A DNA stretch of 64,000 nt from Arthrobacter sp. ZGTC412 (GTDB lineage: Bacteria; Actinomycetota; Actinomycetes; Actinomycetales; Micrococcaceae), in the NCBI RefSeq assembly GCF_002929215.1, contig NZ_PJII01000013.1, positions 1-64,000 of the forward strand, written 5' to 3'. Positions 47,445 through 55,598 of the stretch are shown piece by piece. The notes beneath the pieces were generated by a model, which was given only the letters and a program-made list of their open reading frames with translations, was not told the origin of the DNA and made no database searches. Every line of letters starts with the position of its first letter. Position 1 is the stretch's first letter. The position numbers and the translations under genes are program-made.

Positions 47445-48839
47445 ATGACATCGAGAACCGATAATGTTGTGCGCCCAAATTCGACTACCGACATTCATTG
47501 TGCGGCGGGTAACCCGCCATCCCCCATGGCGCCGGAGATTACCGAAACGGCCGTCGTTGCACAGAAGTTGACGGAACCCGCCTTCTCCTTTGACGTTGCC
47601 ATCCTTGGTCTCGGGTATGTCGGCTTGCCGACGGCCCTGGCCCTCAACGCGGCAGGGCGAAGGGTGCTAGGGCTGGATGTCTCTGAGGAACGGTTGGAGG
47701 TGATCCGTTGCCAGCAAGCTGACTTACTGCCATCTGACAAGGCGCGCATGGTGAATGCCCTGCGCAGTCCCGATTTCACGATGAGCGCCAACCTCTCCTT
47801 GTTGGCAGAAGCGGCGGCCGTCATTGTGTGCGTGCCCACACCTGTGGATGCGTACATGGTTCCAGACCTAGGCATTCTGAGGGCCGCCTGCGCCTCAGTG
47901 GTGCAACATGCTGTTCCCGGGCAGCTTTTGATGTTGACGTCGACCACATACGTCGGTTCAACCCGCGACCTTCTTGCACTTCCGCTTGCTGCGAAGGGTC
48001 TGATTCCCGGGCAAGACGTGTTTGTCGCTTTCTCGCCTGAACGAATAAATCCTGGTGTAGACGCATTCTCGCATGAGGACGTCCCAAGGGTTGTAGGCGG
48101 GACCACTCCTCTTTGCGGAAAAAAGGGAGCGGAACTGCTGGGGTTAAGCGCCCAGAGTGTTCACGGCGTCCCCTCCCCGGAGGTGGCAGAAATGACGAAA
48201 CTGGTTGAAAATACCTTTCGTGCAGTAAACATCGCATTAGCCAATGAATTCGCGGACATATGCCGCGAACTCGGCTTGTCGGTGATCGATGTCATAGATG
48301 CTGCGTCCACGAAGCCATACGGATTCATGCCCTTCACACCCGGCCCGGGTGCCGGTGGGCACTGCATACCCTGCGATCCCCACTATCTGTTGTGGCAACT
48401 GCGTAAGGCGCGAGTCGGAGCACCGCTGGTGGAGCATGCGATGACTGGTCTTGCCGGCCGTCCGCTCAAAGTTGTGGAACGGGCCCGGCGGATACTGTCA
48501 GATCGAAACCACGGTGTCTCGGGATCGCGTGTGCTCGTTCTTGGAGTGGCCTACAAACCGGACGTCGAAGACCTCAGGGAATCGCCGGCGCTGGAAATTA
48601 TTGCAGCGATGATTGCGGACGGAGCGGAAGTTGCTTATTACGATCCCTGGTGCCCCAGTGCCCCTGATGGCAACGGAGGGCAGCTGAAGTCGATTACCGC
48701 CCCGGAAACCTGGAATGCAGACCTAGTGATACTGCACACAAGGCATTCTGTAATGGATGTAGATTGGCTGGCGGATGCGCCAGCCGTACTCGACACTACT
48801 TACCGGCTGCCCGAGCACGCCAACGTAAGCCGGCTCTAG
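47445..48839 (+). CDS. Nucleotide-sugar dehydrogenase (UDP-glucose/UDP-ManNAc 6-dehydrogenase family)
   Basis: From ATG 47445 (GGGG about 9 bases upstream) the protein has 464 residues. The NAD motif GLGYVGLP is at 55-62, the central domain has ENTFRAVNIALANEFADICRELG, and the catalytic Cys307 is in GPGAGGHCIPCDP. The C-terminal UDP-binding domain includes VLVLGVAYKPDVEDLRESPALEI. It oxidises a nucleotide sugar to the uronic acid form, providing an acidic precursor. It is the first of four genes: the glycosyltransferase ATG follows its stop with no gap. GHCIPCDP fits the WecC/UDP-ManNAc group as well as UDP-glucose enzymes. Confidence 0.92.
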   Translation: MTSRTDNVVRPNSTTDIHCAAGNPPSPMAPEITETAVVAQKLTEPAFSFDVAILGLGYVGLPTALALNAAGRRVLGLDVSEERLEVIRCQQADLLPSDKARMVNALRSPDFTMSANLSLLAEAAAVIVCVPTPVDAYMVPDLGILRAACASVVQHAVPGQLLMLTSTTYVGSTRDLLALPLAAKGLIPGQDVFVAFSPERINPGVDAFSHEDVPRVVGGTTPLCGKKGAELLGLSAQSVHGVPSPEVAEMTKLVENTFRAVNIALANEFADICRELGLSVIDVIDAASTKPYGFMPFTPGPGAGGHCIPCDPHYLLWQLRKARVGAPLVEHAMTGLAGRPLKVVERARRILSDRNHGVSGSRVLVLGVAYKPDVEDLRESPALEIIAAMIADGAEVAYYDPWCPSAPDGNGGQLKSITAPETWNADLVILHTRHSVMDVDWLADAPAVLDTTYRLPEHANVSRL

Positions 48840-50237
48840 ATGAGTCGGCAATCGGTGGCTCCGCGTTCTGCCCAGGCGCTGGTACCGGCGGGGCATGGCG
48901 TTGAAGATCTCGCACCTGCGGTACCAAGGAGGCCGCGGGCGGCTTTCCGGCGTGGCCGGGAAGCCAAAAGGGCGCCCCTCCCGCGCCTGCGGCTCGAACG
49001 AGGTGTTTTATACCTTGCGCTGACAGCCATCGTCGTCGTGATCTGCACACTCAAGGCCCTGACCGTAAACAACTTCGAAGACTCGCCCTTTTGGGCGACG
49101 TACAGCATAGTTGTACTGATTTTCATCTTTGGCAGGTTCGGCTTGGCATGGCGCTACCGCCCAAGCTTCAGCGCTGGGGTGGCAACATACCTGCCATCCG
49201 TTGCGATCATTGTGCCGGCCTACAACGAACAGGACGCAATTGCTGCCACGCTCCGGTCCTGCCTCGCGGCGGACTATCCCAGCCATCTAATTCAGGTGGT
49301 GGTGGTCGACGACTGCTCCACGGATATGACGCTCGATAGGATCCGCGAAGTGGAAGCCGAATTCCCTGGCCTTTTGGTGGTTGCGGCTGAGGTGAATCGC
49401 GGGAAGCGCCATGTCATGGCGGCGGGGATGCAGGCCGCGCGGGACGCGGACATTTTGGTCTTTATCGACTCGGATTCCATCATCGAACCCGGCGCTGTAC
49501 GGTCGCTTGTCCGCTACTTCGAGGACTCCACGGTCGGCGCCGTCTGCGGACACACCGATGTGAGCAACAAGACAACCAACCTGCTAACCCGTATGCAGGC
49601 GATGCAGTACTACATCGCCTTCAACGTCTATAAGTCGGCGGAGGCGCTTTTCGGGTCGGTCACCTGCTGTTCGGGTTGTTTCTCCGGGTACCGGCGTAGC
49701 GCCATCGAACCTATCACCGCAGCCTGGGTGGGGCAGCAATTTCTGGGTCAGCCGAGCACATATGGAGATGACCGCAGCCTCACCAACTTCCTGCTTCCGA
49801 ACTGGCGGATACTCTTTGCTCCGGATGCCAAGGCACAAACTGCAGTGCCGGACCGGCTGTCCAAGTTCTTACGCCAGCAGCTCCGTTGGAAAAAGAGCTG
49901 GCTGCGCGAGTCAACCCGGGCAGTCAGGATAATGTGGCGAAAGCCGCCCCTGATGGCCATCTTCTTCTATCTCGGCGTGCTGCTGCCATTCGTCGCCCCC
50001 CAGGTTGTATTCAGGGCATTTTTCGTCTCGCCGCACTTTCTGGGATCTGCACCGTTCTGGTACCTGGGCGGAGTTGCTGCTGTCGCCCTCTTCTACGGCC
50101 TGTATTACCGACTGAAAACGATGGAACCGGAGTGGTATAAGGGCATCTTATTTTCACTGTTCTACGTCACAGTTCTCGTGGCACAACTGCCTTACGCCCT
50201 CCTAACCATTCGTGACTCGAAGTGGGGCACCAGATGA
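48840..50237 (+). CDS. Processive membrane glycosyltransferase, family 2 (HasA/NodC-like)
   Basis: The 465-residue protein has an N-terminal cytoplasmic tail, helices near 58-78 (VLYLALTAIVVVICTLKAL) and 85-105, then a GT-A domain: VAIIVPAYNEQDAIAATLRS, VVVDDCSTDMT, VFIDSDS (DXD-like), an acceptor region EDSTVGAVCGH, and QQLRWKKSWLRE, matching the Q/RxxRW motif of processive synthases. About four C-terminal helices follow. Such enzymes polymerise and export beta-linked chains (hyaluronan, chitin, PNAG, cellulose). The dehydrogenase before and deacetylase after suggest a uronate/N-acetylhexosamine polymer. Overlap with the deacetylase is ATGA. Confidence 0.9.
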   Translation: MSRQSVAPRSAQALVPAGHGVEDLAPAVPRRPRAAFRRGREAKRAPLPRLRLERGVLYLALTAIVVVICTLKALTVNNFEDSPFWATYSIVVLIFIFGRFGLAWRYRPSFSAGVATYLPSVAIIVPAYNEQDAIAATLRSCLAADYPSHLIQVVVVDDCSTDMTLDRIREVEAEFPGLLVVAAEVNRGKRHVMAAGMQAARDADILVFIDSDSIIEPGAVRSLVRYFEDSTVGAVCGHTDVSNKTTNLLTRMQAMQYYIAFNVYKSAEALFGSVTCCSGCFSGYRRSAIEPITAAWVGQQFLGQPSTYGDDRSLTNFLLPNWRILFAPDAKAQTAVPDRLSKFLRQQLRWKKSWLRESTRAVRIMWRKPPLMAIFFYLGVLLPFVAPQVVFRAFFVSPHFLGSAPFWYLGGVAAVALFYGLYYRLKTMEPEWYKGILFSLFYVTVLVAQLPYALLTIRDSKWGTR

Positions 50238-51838
50238 GCAACCGCGTTTTGACCCCGAAGCCGGACGGCTCTCCTCGGAACTCATCGAAGGGCCGCGACC
50301 TATGGCACCGCGTGGTGTCAATGTTTATTAGCTTTGCCCTGGTTGCCGTCGTTGTTGGATACGTTGTGGGTCCGGCGGCTTGGCAGTGGACGGCAGCGAC
50401 TGACCGCCAGGCTGAACTCAGCGACTACACCGACAGGGTCTTCGAGCAGTTCACGAATATTTCAGCGCCGCCCTCCGACACGGATCTGGTTGCCCAGCTC
50501 AAGGCCGCCTCTACAAGCCCACAAGCGGGACCAATCGTCCTGACGTACCACGACATCGGCTATAACAGCAGTGAATATACAGTCACGCCGGAGGCCTTCG
50601 CATCGCAGATGCAGCTGTTGGCCGACGCCGGGTGGCAGACACTGTCGGCTGGTCAACTAAGCGACTGGCTCGATGGCAAGCCGCTGCCCCCGCACTCTGT
50701 TCAGATCACCTTCGACGATGGAGCACACGGCATTTGGCAATACGCCGACCCGATCCTGGCCCGCAACAACCAGCGTGCTGTGGCATACGTCATCACCGGG
50801 TTTGTCGGAACCCGGAACCCGTATTATGCAACGTGGTCTGAGCTCACGCGCATGCATGCCAGCGGACGCTGGGACATTCAAGCACATACCCATTTGGGAC
50901 ACATCGAGATACCAACGGACGCGGCGGGCCACACCGGGCCGTTCCTGACCAACCTCCAGTACCTCCCCGAAGCAAACCGGGTGGAAACGCCAAGCGAGTT
51001 CCGGACGCGCGTATCGGAAGACCTCCTGGAGTCCAAGAAGCAGCTTGTCACGCACGGCTTTCCGGAGCCACAGTTCTTTGCCTATCCCTTTTCAGCGCAC
51101 ACCGAGGTTGCGGGCGTAGAAGGGGTTTTGGGTGAAGCCGTCCAGTCGCTGTTCAAGGCCGCCATGCTTGACACGCCCCGTGCGGCTGTTGCCACCAGGC
51201 CATCGGAGCTCGCGGTTGGCAACGTGGACCGCATGGACATGACGTCCGACGTTTCGATCGAAACTTTTGCCGAACGCATTTTGGCGGTCAGCCCCATTAG
51301 CCCGGCCGGCGTCCAGCCCCTGTCCATAGCTAACCAGTGGACCACCTACACCGAAGACCACGTCCGGTTGACCATGGACGACAGCGGCGGCGCCGTAATC
51401 GACCCGGGACCCCTTGGTTACGTCGGTCGTCTCTTTGCCCCGCTCAAGACGGGGCTTTGGAATCGCTACACCGTGGATGCCGTTCTTGGTGGGTTCGGAA
51501 GGGCCGGGGAGGGTACGGCAACCGGTTTGACCGTGCTGACCAAAGATCCCCAGCAGGTAGACATCTCGGTATCAGCGGACAGCTACACGATCTCCCAGTT
51601 GAAGGGGACCGAAGTCCGGGTGCTCGCCCAGGGGAAACTGCCGGTCGCCGGCAGCCACCAGGCAGAAGTCGCTGTCGATTTTGGAAGTGTCACTGTCAAA
51701 ATCGACGGGCGACAAGTCAGCTCTACCCCGCTGGTTCGCAGCGGAACCTACGTGCCGGCTGGTGGCATACAGCTAACGGGCTACCGGCAAACGGCGGAAA
51801 GCCCCGTTCCTCGGGTACTCGAGCTGTCGGTGCGCTAG
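50234..51838 (+). CDS. Membrane-anchored polysaccharide deacetylase (NodB/PgaB type)
   Basis: From ATG 50234, overlapping the glycosyltransferase stop (ATGA), the product has 534 residues. An N-terminal helix (VVSMFISFALVAVVVGYVVG) anchors an outer domain with IVLTYHDIG, the metal motif QITFDDGAHG and HTHLGH, all typical of carbohydrate esterase family 4 (Asp-His-His). The C-terminal 200 residues form a beta-rich domain (about 350-534), possibly carbohydrate-binding. It would remove N-acetyl groups from the exported polymer as PgaB/IcaB do in PNAG systems. It lies between the synthase and LamG genes. Confidence 0.88.
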   Translation: MSNRVLTPKPDGSPRNSSKGRDLWHRVVSMFISFALVAVVVGYVVGPAAWQWTAATDRQAELSDYTDRVFEQFTNISAPPSDTDLVAQLKAASTSPQAGPIVLTYHDIGYNSSEYTVTPEAFASQMQLLADAGWQTLSAGQLSDWLDGKPLPPHSVQITFDDGAHGIWQYADPILARNNQRAVAYVITGFVGTRNPYYATWSELTRMHASGRWDIQAHTHLGHIEIPTDAAGHTGPFLTNLQYLPEANRVETPSEFRTRVSEDLLESKKQLVTHGFPEPQFFAYPFSAHTEVAGVEGVLGEAVQSLFKAAMLDTPRAAVATRPSELAVGNVDRMDMTSDVSIETFAERILAVSPISPAGVQPLSIANQWTTYTEDHVRLTMDDSGGAVIDPGPLGYVGRLFAPLKTGLWNRYTVDAVLGGFGRAGEGTATGLTVLTKDPQQVDISVSADSYTISQLKGTEVRVLAQGKLPVAGSHQAEVAVDFGSVTVKIDGRQVSSTPLVRSGTYVPAGGIQLTGYRQTAESPVPRVLELSVR

Positions 51839-51847
51839 GAGCCAGGG

Positions 51848-52741
51848 ATGGTGCTGGGACACATGACATTGAGGGTGGCAGCCGCGTTCCTGAGCGCCCT
51901 GGGCGTGTTTGCGTTGTGTGGATGCGGGGGCACGGATGCTACAGAATCTGTTCAAGGGCAAGGGGACGCCTACGACGCGGCGGTCCTCGCAGACCGGCCG
52001 GTTGCCTACTGGCCCATGGCCCATGGCCCATCGGGCACCGAACCGGACAAAACTGGGTCCGGGCATAACGGCCGGTATGGCAGTTCGCTGGGCGACAACA
52101 GCACACTCCCCAATGGCTCGGCCGCTGCCACTTTTACGGGTGAACAGTATCTGGAGGTACCTGATGCCGAAGACCTTCGGCCCGCGACCACTGGTGAATT
52201 GACCATCGAAGGCTGGATTCGCCCTGACACGCTTGCCTTCCGGAATGAGGAAAGCACAGGATACGTCCACTGGCTGGGTAAAGCCGGCGGCGAGCAATAC
52301 GAGTATGCGGCCCGGATATACTCGGCCGGCAACGCCGAAGAAAGGGAAAACCGGATCTCGGGTTACCACTTCAACTTGCCCGGCGGACTGGGTGCCGGAT
52401 CCTACTTCCAGGACCCAGTCACGCCGGGGAAATGGATTCACTATGTCCTCGTCATCAACAGGACCGCGTCCAGTGATGAATATCCGCATGGCTACACAAG
52501 CATTTACAAGGACGGGGTGTTGCGGGACCAGGACGATCTGAGCATCGACGGCAACCGGGTGGCCGCCGAACCGGGGCATGCGCCCCTGCGCATCGGAACG
52601 AGTGACTTCGCGTCTTACTTCGAAGGGGCCGTGGGCAACGTGGCCGTCTATAACTACGAACTCCCGCAACCGCAGATCCTTCGTCATTACCAGTTGATGA
52701 CAGGGCAAGGGTACACAGAGGGAGCATCCCTCGGCCGCTAG
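51848..52741 (+). CDS. LamG-like lectin-domain lipoprotein
   Basis: The 297-residue protein has a lipobox LCGC (Cys26), then a concanavalin A-like LamG domain (about 45-295): VLADRPVAYWPMAHG, FTGEQYLEVPDAEDLRPATTGELTIEGWIRPDTL, and VAVYNYELPQPQILRHYQ. Ca-dependent carbohydrate binding is likely. GGAGCCAGGG precedes ATG 51848, only 10 bases after the deacetylase stop, so it is the last gene of the operon. It could hold the polymer at the cell surface. Confidence 0.88.
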   Translation: MVLGHMTLRVAAAFLSALGVFALCGCGGTDATESVQGQGDAYDAAVLADRPVAYWPMAHGPSGTEPDKTGSGHNGRYGSSLGDNSTLPNGSAAATFTGEQYLEVPDAEDLRPATTGELTIEGWIRPDTLAFRNEESTGYVHWLGKAGGEQYEYAARIYSAGNAEERENRISGYHFNLPGGLGAGSYFQDPVTPGKWIHYVLVINRTASSDEYPHGYTSIYKDGVLRDQDDLSIDGNRVAAEPGHAPLRIGTSDFASYFEGAVGNVAVYNYELPQPQILRHYQLMTGQGYTEGASLGR

Positions 52742-52848
52742 TGGCGGTGCCGCCGAAGGGTTAAGCAACCGTGACCTTCCGGTCGTTCCTTCGGTGCACA
52801 AGACCGATTACTGTCAACTCCACCATCGGGGACGACGGAAGAGGCACG

Positions 52849-53142
52849 ATGAGCATCGACATCGAAATTGGCAGCAGCCTCAGCAACGAGGACGCAGCGC
52901 ATTTTGCGGCCAAGACCGCGGCAATCACCACAGCGATGCAACGCGTACGGGAAAGGCACCCGGCATACAGCTGGGTGTGGACAGACGAGATCCGCTGCAG
53001 GGGATGCAATGCCAGCCTCGACATACCGATACTCGCCAGCACGAACGCCAACGCGGACAGGGCTTTTCAGGCACATCAGGCCGCCCAGCTGGATGCCTTG
53101 TTGGCCGCTGACGGCATGACCGCCGCGAACCGTGAATTGTAG
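52849..53142 (+). CDS. Small hypothetical protein
   Basis: From ATG 52849 (GGAAGAGG upstream) the protein has 97 residues. It has a helical region DAAHFAAKTAAITTAMQRVRERHPAYS and a single CRGC pair after WVWTDEIR. There is no signal peptide or recognised domain. The longer frame from 52771 adds a basic N-terminus without a ribosome site. It lies 107 bases after the LamG gene and is convergent with the MBL hydrolase gene (6-base gap). Confidence 0.65.
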   Translation: MSIDIEIGSSLSNEDAAHFAAKTAAITTAMQRVRERHPAYSWVWTDEIRCRGCNASLDIPILASTNANADRAFQAHQAAQLDALLAADGMTAANREL

Positions 53143-53148
53143 GTACGC

Positions 53149-53964
53149 CTAGTGTTCCCGGCGGGTCTCCTGGAGCCGCTTGATGAACCAGCGCGACTGC
53201 TCCGGCCCGTAGGGCAGAACCGGGATGGCCTTGGTGGCATCGTTCGGGGTGTCGCGGATGGACCCGCGGGCCTGGCGTACCGCGGTGGTCATGGTGTTTG
53301 CCATGGTCTTGACGAACTGGTCGCTGCACGGCTTCCCATGCCCCGGGATCAGGAACTCGTAGCGGTGGCGGAGGGCTGAGATGTGCCGGAGCGCGTCCGC
53401 CCACTCCTCCGGGTACGAGTCCTCGAAGGACGGGTGGGCGCCCTGCTCTACGAGGTCACCGACGTAAAGAGTAGTGGGGGTGCCCACCAGCAGGTCGCCG
53501 TCGGTGTGGCCGCGGCCCAGGTAAAACAGGGTGGCAGTCAGCCCGCCAAGATCCACCAGCACAGGCTGGTCCTTCACGATGGCGTTAGGGACCACGAGTT
53601 CCACGTCCTGGCCCTCGCCAACAGACATCTCCGGCTCCAGCGTCCCCACGAAGCGGCGCTGGAGGTCCCCGCGTTCATTGATCTCCGTAGCGCAGTTCTG
53701 GTGCGCCCAGAACTCGGTGACGCCCGCCGCCGCGAACTCGGCGTTGCCAAAGAAGTGGTCGTAATGGGCGTGCGTGTTAACAACCACGAGCGGCAGCTGG
53801 GTCTTCCCCCGCACCGCGTCCAGGATCTCCCGCCCCTGCCGGGGCCCGCAGCCGGTGTCGATCACCATGGCCCGCTCGGATCCCACGATCAGTCCGGTGT
53901 TCAGAAGCGATCCTTCGGTTACCAGCACATAGTTGTTCGCGCCGACTTCGAGCCATTCCGACAT
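53149..53964 (-). CDS. MBL-fold metallo-hydrolase
   Basis: This 271-residue protein has the metallo-beta-lactamase fold: SERAMVIDTGCGPRQG, THAHYDHFFGN (HxHxDH metal motif), FYLGRGHTDGDLLVGT and FLIPGHGKPCSD. These place it with the common glyoxalase-II/lactonase-like hydrolases; the substrate cannot be told. It starts at ATG 53964 and has no signal peptide. It is convergent with the small gene at 52849 and separated by 185 bp from the TetR gene. Confidence 0.9.
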   Translation of the reverse strand: MSEWLEVGANNYVLVTEGSLLNTGLIVGSERAMVIDTGCGPRQGREILDAVRGKTQLPLVVVNTHAHYDHFFGNAEFAAAGVTEFWAHQNCATEINERGDLQRRFVGTLEPEMSVGEGQDVELVVPNAIVKDQPVLVDLGGLTATLFYLGRGHTDGDLLVGTPTTLYVGDLVEQGAHPSFEDSYPEEWADALRHISALRHRYEFLIPGHGKPCSDQFVKTMANTMTTAVRQARGSIRDTPNDATKAIPVLPYGPEQSRWFIKRLQETRREH

Positions 53965-54071
53965 TGTTTCTCCGTACCTCCGGCAAAGCAGTGTTCGTTC
54001 GTCTAGCCGTCGATTCTACCCAGCACTTCTTGGAGTTGCCGGAAAACACTCGGAGAATAGCTTCCCAGCGG

Positions 54072-54097
54072 ACGACGGCGGCACGCACCGCCGTCGT
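54072..54097. terminator. ACGACGGCGG-type hairpin
   Basis: ACGACGGCGG (54072-54081) and CCGCCGTCGT (54088-54097) form a perfect 10-bp stem with a 6-base loop, between the MBL and TetR genes, both on the minus strand. It belongs to the hairpin family also at 45191 and 55418. Confidence 0.75.
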
Positions 54098-54149
54098 ACG
54101 CCTTACCTATGACGGCATCCTCCCAGGCGGGCAGCGAGGCATTCCGCCG

Positions 54150-54728
54150 CTACCCTCGCCCGGCAAACAGAACTGAGGCCACGTGCCGTGCAGCCTCCCG
54201 CGGATCGGCCGGCAGTCCGGCAGGCAGGTTGCCGCTGAGCCAAAGCGTGGCGAAGCCGTGCACCAGGGACCACGCCGCCAGTGCCGCGTCTTGCGACGCC
54301 GGACCTGGTTCCGTGGCCGCGAACGGGGCCACCCCCCGGCGAAGGGACTCGCCCGCGAGCGCCTTCGCAGCGATCAACTCCGGGTCATCTGCCCGGTACA
54401 GCTCCGGCCGGAACATAACGGCGAAATGGGCCGGGTGCCCCACGGCGAAGCCGACATAGGCCACGCCCACCTCCAGGAAGTCGCCCGTTTGCTGCTGTGC
54501 CTCAGCCAGCGCGTCTGCCAGGAGCCCGAAGCCCTGAACCGCGACGGCGGTCAGCAGACCTGCCTTGTCCCCGAAGTGGTGGGCGGGGGCGGCATGGGAG
54601 ACACCTGCGCGCCGGGCGAGGTCACGCAGGCTCAGCGCCGACGGGCCGGACTCGGCAATGACGTCAAGGGCAGCACTGATGATCGTGCTCGGGAGGTTCT
54701 TGTGATGGTAAGTGGCAGGCGTGCTCAT
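54150..54728 (-). CDS. TetR/AcrR-family regulator
   Basis: The 192-residue protein has the TetR N-terminal HTH (STIISAALDVIAESGPSALSLRDLARRAGVSHAAPAHHFGDKAGLLTAV) and a C-terminal ligand-binding helical domain (about 75-190) resembling the WHG/TetR_C-13 type (FAVGHPAHFAVMFRPELY). It is divergent from the DoxX gene, 98 bp away, and probably controls it through repeats in the shared region. The inducer is unknown. Confidence 0.92.
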   Translation of the reverse strand: MSTPATYHHKNLPSTIISAALDVIAESGPSALSLRDLARRAGVSHAAPAHHFGDKAGLLTAVAVQGFGLLADALAEAQQQTGDFLEVGVAYVGFAVGHPAHFAVMFRPELYRADDPELIAAKALAGESLRRGVAPFAATEPGPASQDAALAAWSLVHGFATLWLSGNLPAGLPADPREAARHVASVLFAGRG

Positions 54729-54746
54729 AGCCCAAGCCTAGCGTCG

Positions 54747-54796
54747 ATCTAGCCATTGACAAGTTTGCGCTCCTGAGTAATCTAGTCAGTGTCAAG
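54747..54796. promoter_or_regulatory. Promoter and candidate TetR operator
   Basis: A 17-base direct repeat begins ATCTAG at 54747-54763 and 54780-54796 (14 of 17 identical by eye, 33 bp apart). TTGACA (54756-54761) and TAATCT (54778-54783) with a 16-base spacer form a plausible plus-strand promoter inside it. A repressor bound to both repeats would cover the -35 and the -10/start region. Confidence 0.55.
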
Positions 54797-54826
54797 ATCA
54801 TTCGATGCACCTGAAAGGAACGCATC

Positions 54827-55345
54827 ATGGCACCACTTATCACCCTCCTGGCCGTCACCCTCCTGCTGCGCGCCGCCGGCGTTGCCGGCATCCGGGGGCT
54901 CCGGTCCTGGCACACCAGCCTGCGCGGCGGGTTGGCGGCCATGTTTGCCCTTACCGGGGTGGCACATTTCAATGACATGCGCGGTGACCTTATCGCCATG
55001 GTGCCGCCTGCCCTGCCCCATCCCGAACTACTGGTCACCGTGACGGGTGTGCTGGAACTGCTGGGGGCCGCGGGTTTGCTCCACCGCCGGACCGCGCCCT
55101 GGGCGGCCGGCGGGCTGGCCCTGCTGATGGTGGCGATGTTCCCCGCGAACGTCTACGCCGCGCTATCCGGACTCATGGTCAACGGGGCACCGGCCACGGC
55201 GCTCCTGCCGCGGACGCTGATGCAGCTGGTATTCATCGCCGCCGCGATCGCCGTGGTACTCCCCTACACCAGGACGCTGGCCCGCCGCCGATCAGCGCAC
55301 CCTTACAGTGCCGCGCGCCAGGAACCACAAAGCCTTCACAAGTAA
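54827..55345 (+). CDS. DoxX family membrane protein
   Basis: The 172-residue protein has four transmembrane helices (5-25, about 40-58, 66-92, 98-118, with further hydrophobicity to 150) and the DoxX signature GGLAAMFALTGVAHFNDMRGDLIAMVPPALPHPELLVTVTGVLELLGAAGLL. DoxX proteins are linked to respiration-associated redox or thiosulfate metabolism in some species; here the role is unknown. AAAGGA precedes the ATG. It is divergent from a TetR regulator. Confidence 0.88.
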   Translation: MAPLITLLAVTLLLRAAGVAGIRGLRSWHTSLRGGLAAMFALTGVAHFNDMRGDLIAMVPPALPHPELLVTVTGVLELLGAAGLLHRRTAPWAAGGLALLMVAMFPANVYAALSGLMVNGAPATALLPRTLMQLVFIAAAIAVVLPYTRTLARRRSAHPYSAARQEPQSLHK

Positions 55346-55417
55346 GGCAACATGCCGCGGCGGCGGGGTCATCGGAGATTTTCCGGCGAGCCCGCCGCCG
55401 CGTGGGCTGCAGAAGAC

Positions 55418-55448
55418 GTACGACGGCGGCACGCGGCCGCCGCCGTAC
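55418..55448 (+). terminator. ACGACGGCGG-type hairpin after the DoxX gene
   Basis: GTACGACGGCGGC (55418-55430) and GCCGCCGCCGTAC (55436-55448) pair with one mismatch around a 5-base loop, 73 bases after the stop at 55345. Confidence 0.7.
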
Positions 55449-55470
55449 GGCCGCCTTCCGGCGGGAGTCC

Positions 55471-55598
55471 CGGCATCAATTGAGAGAGCGTTTGAGCTAA
55501 ACCGACATCAAGTGAGCGAGGGTTGGAGTTAGACCGACATCAATGGAGCGAGCGTTGGAGTTTAATCGACATCAAGTGAGAGAGCGTCGGTTGGGGGG
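55471..55598. repeat. Four-copy 32-bp tandem repeat
   Basis: Units starting at 55471, 55503, 55535 and 55567 are spaced exactly 32 bp and share CGACATCAA near the start and GAGCGAGCGTT- or GAGAGAGCGTT-like sequence in the middle. Copies 2 and 3 are closest. No spacers are interspersed, so it is not a CRISPR. It fills the gap between the DoxX hairpin and the stop of the bkd E2 gene. Confidence 0.75.

Noticed and set aside
55471-55598. Possible CRISPR array (32-bp periodic repeats)
   Set aside because: Units are contiguous with no spacers and no cas genes are nearby; it is a tandem repeat.
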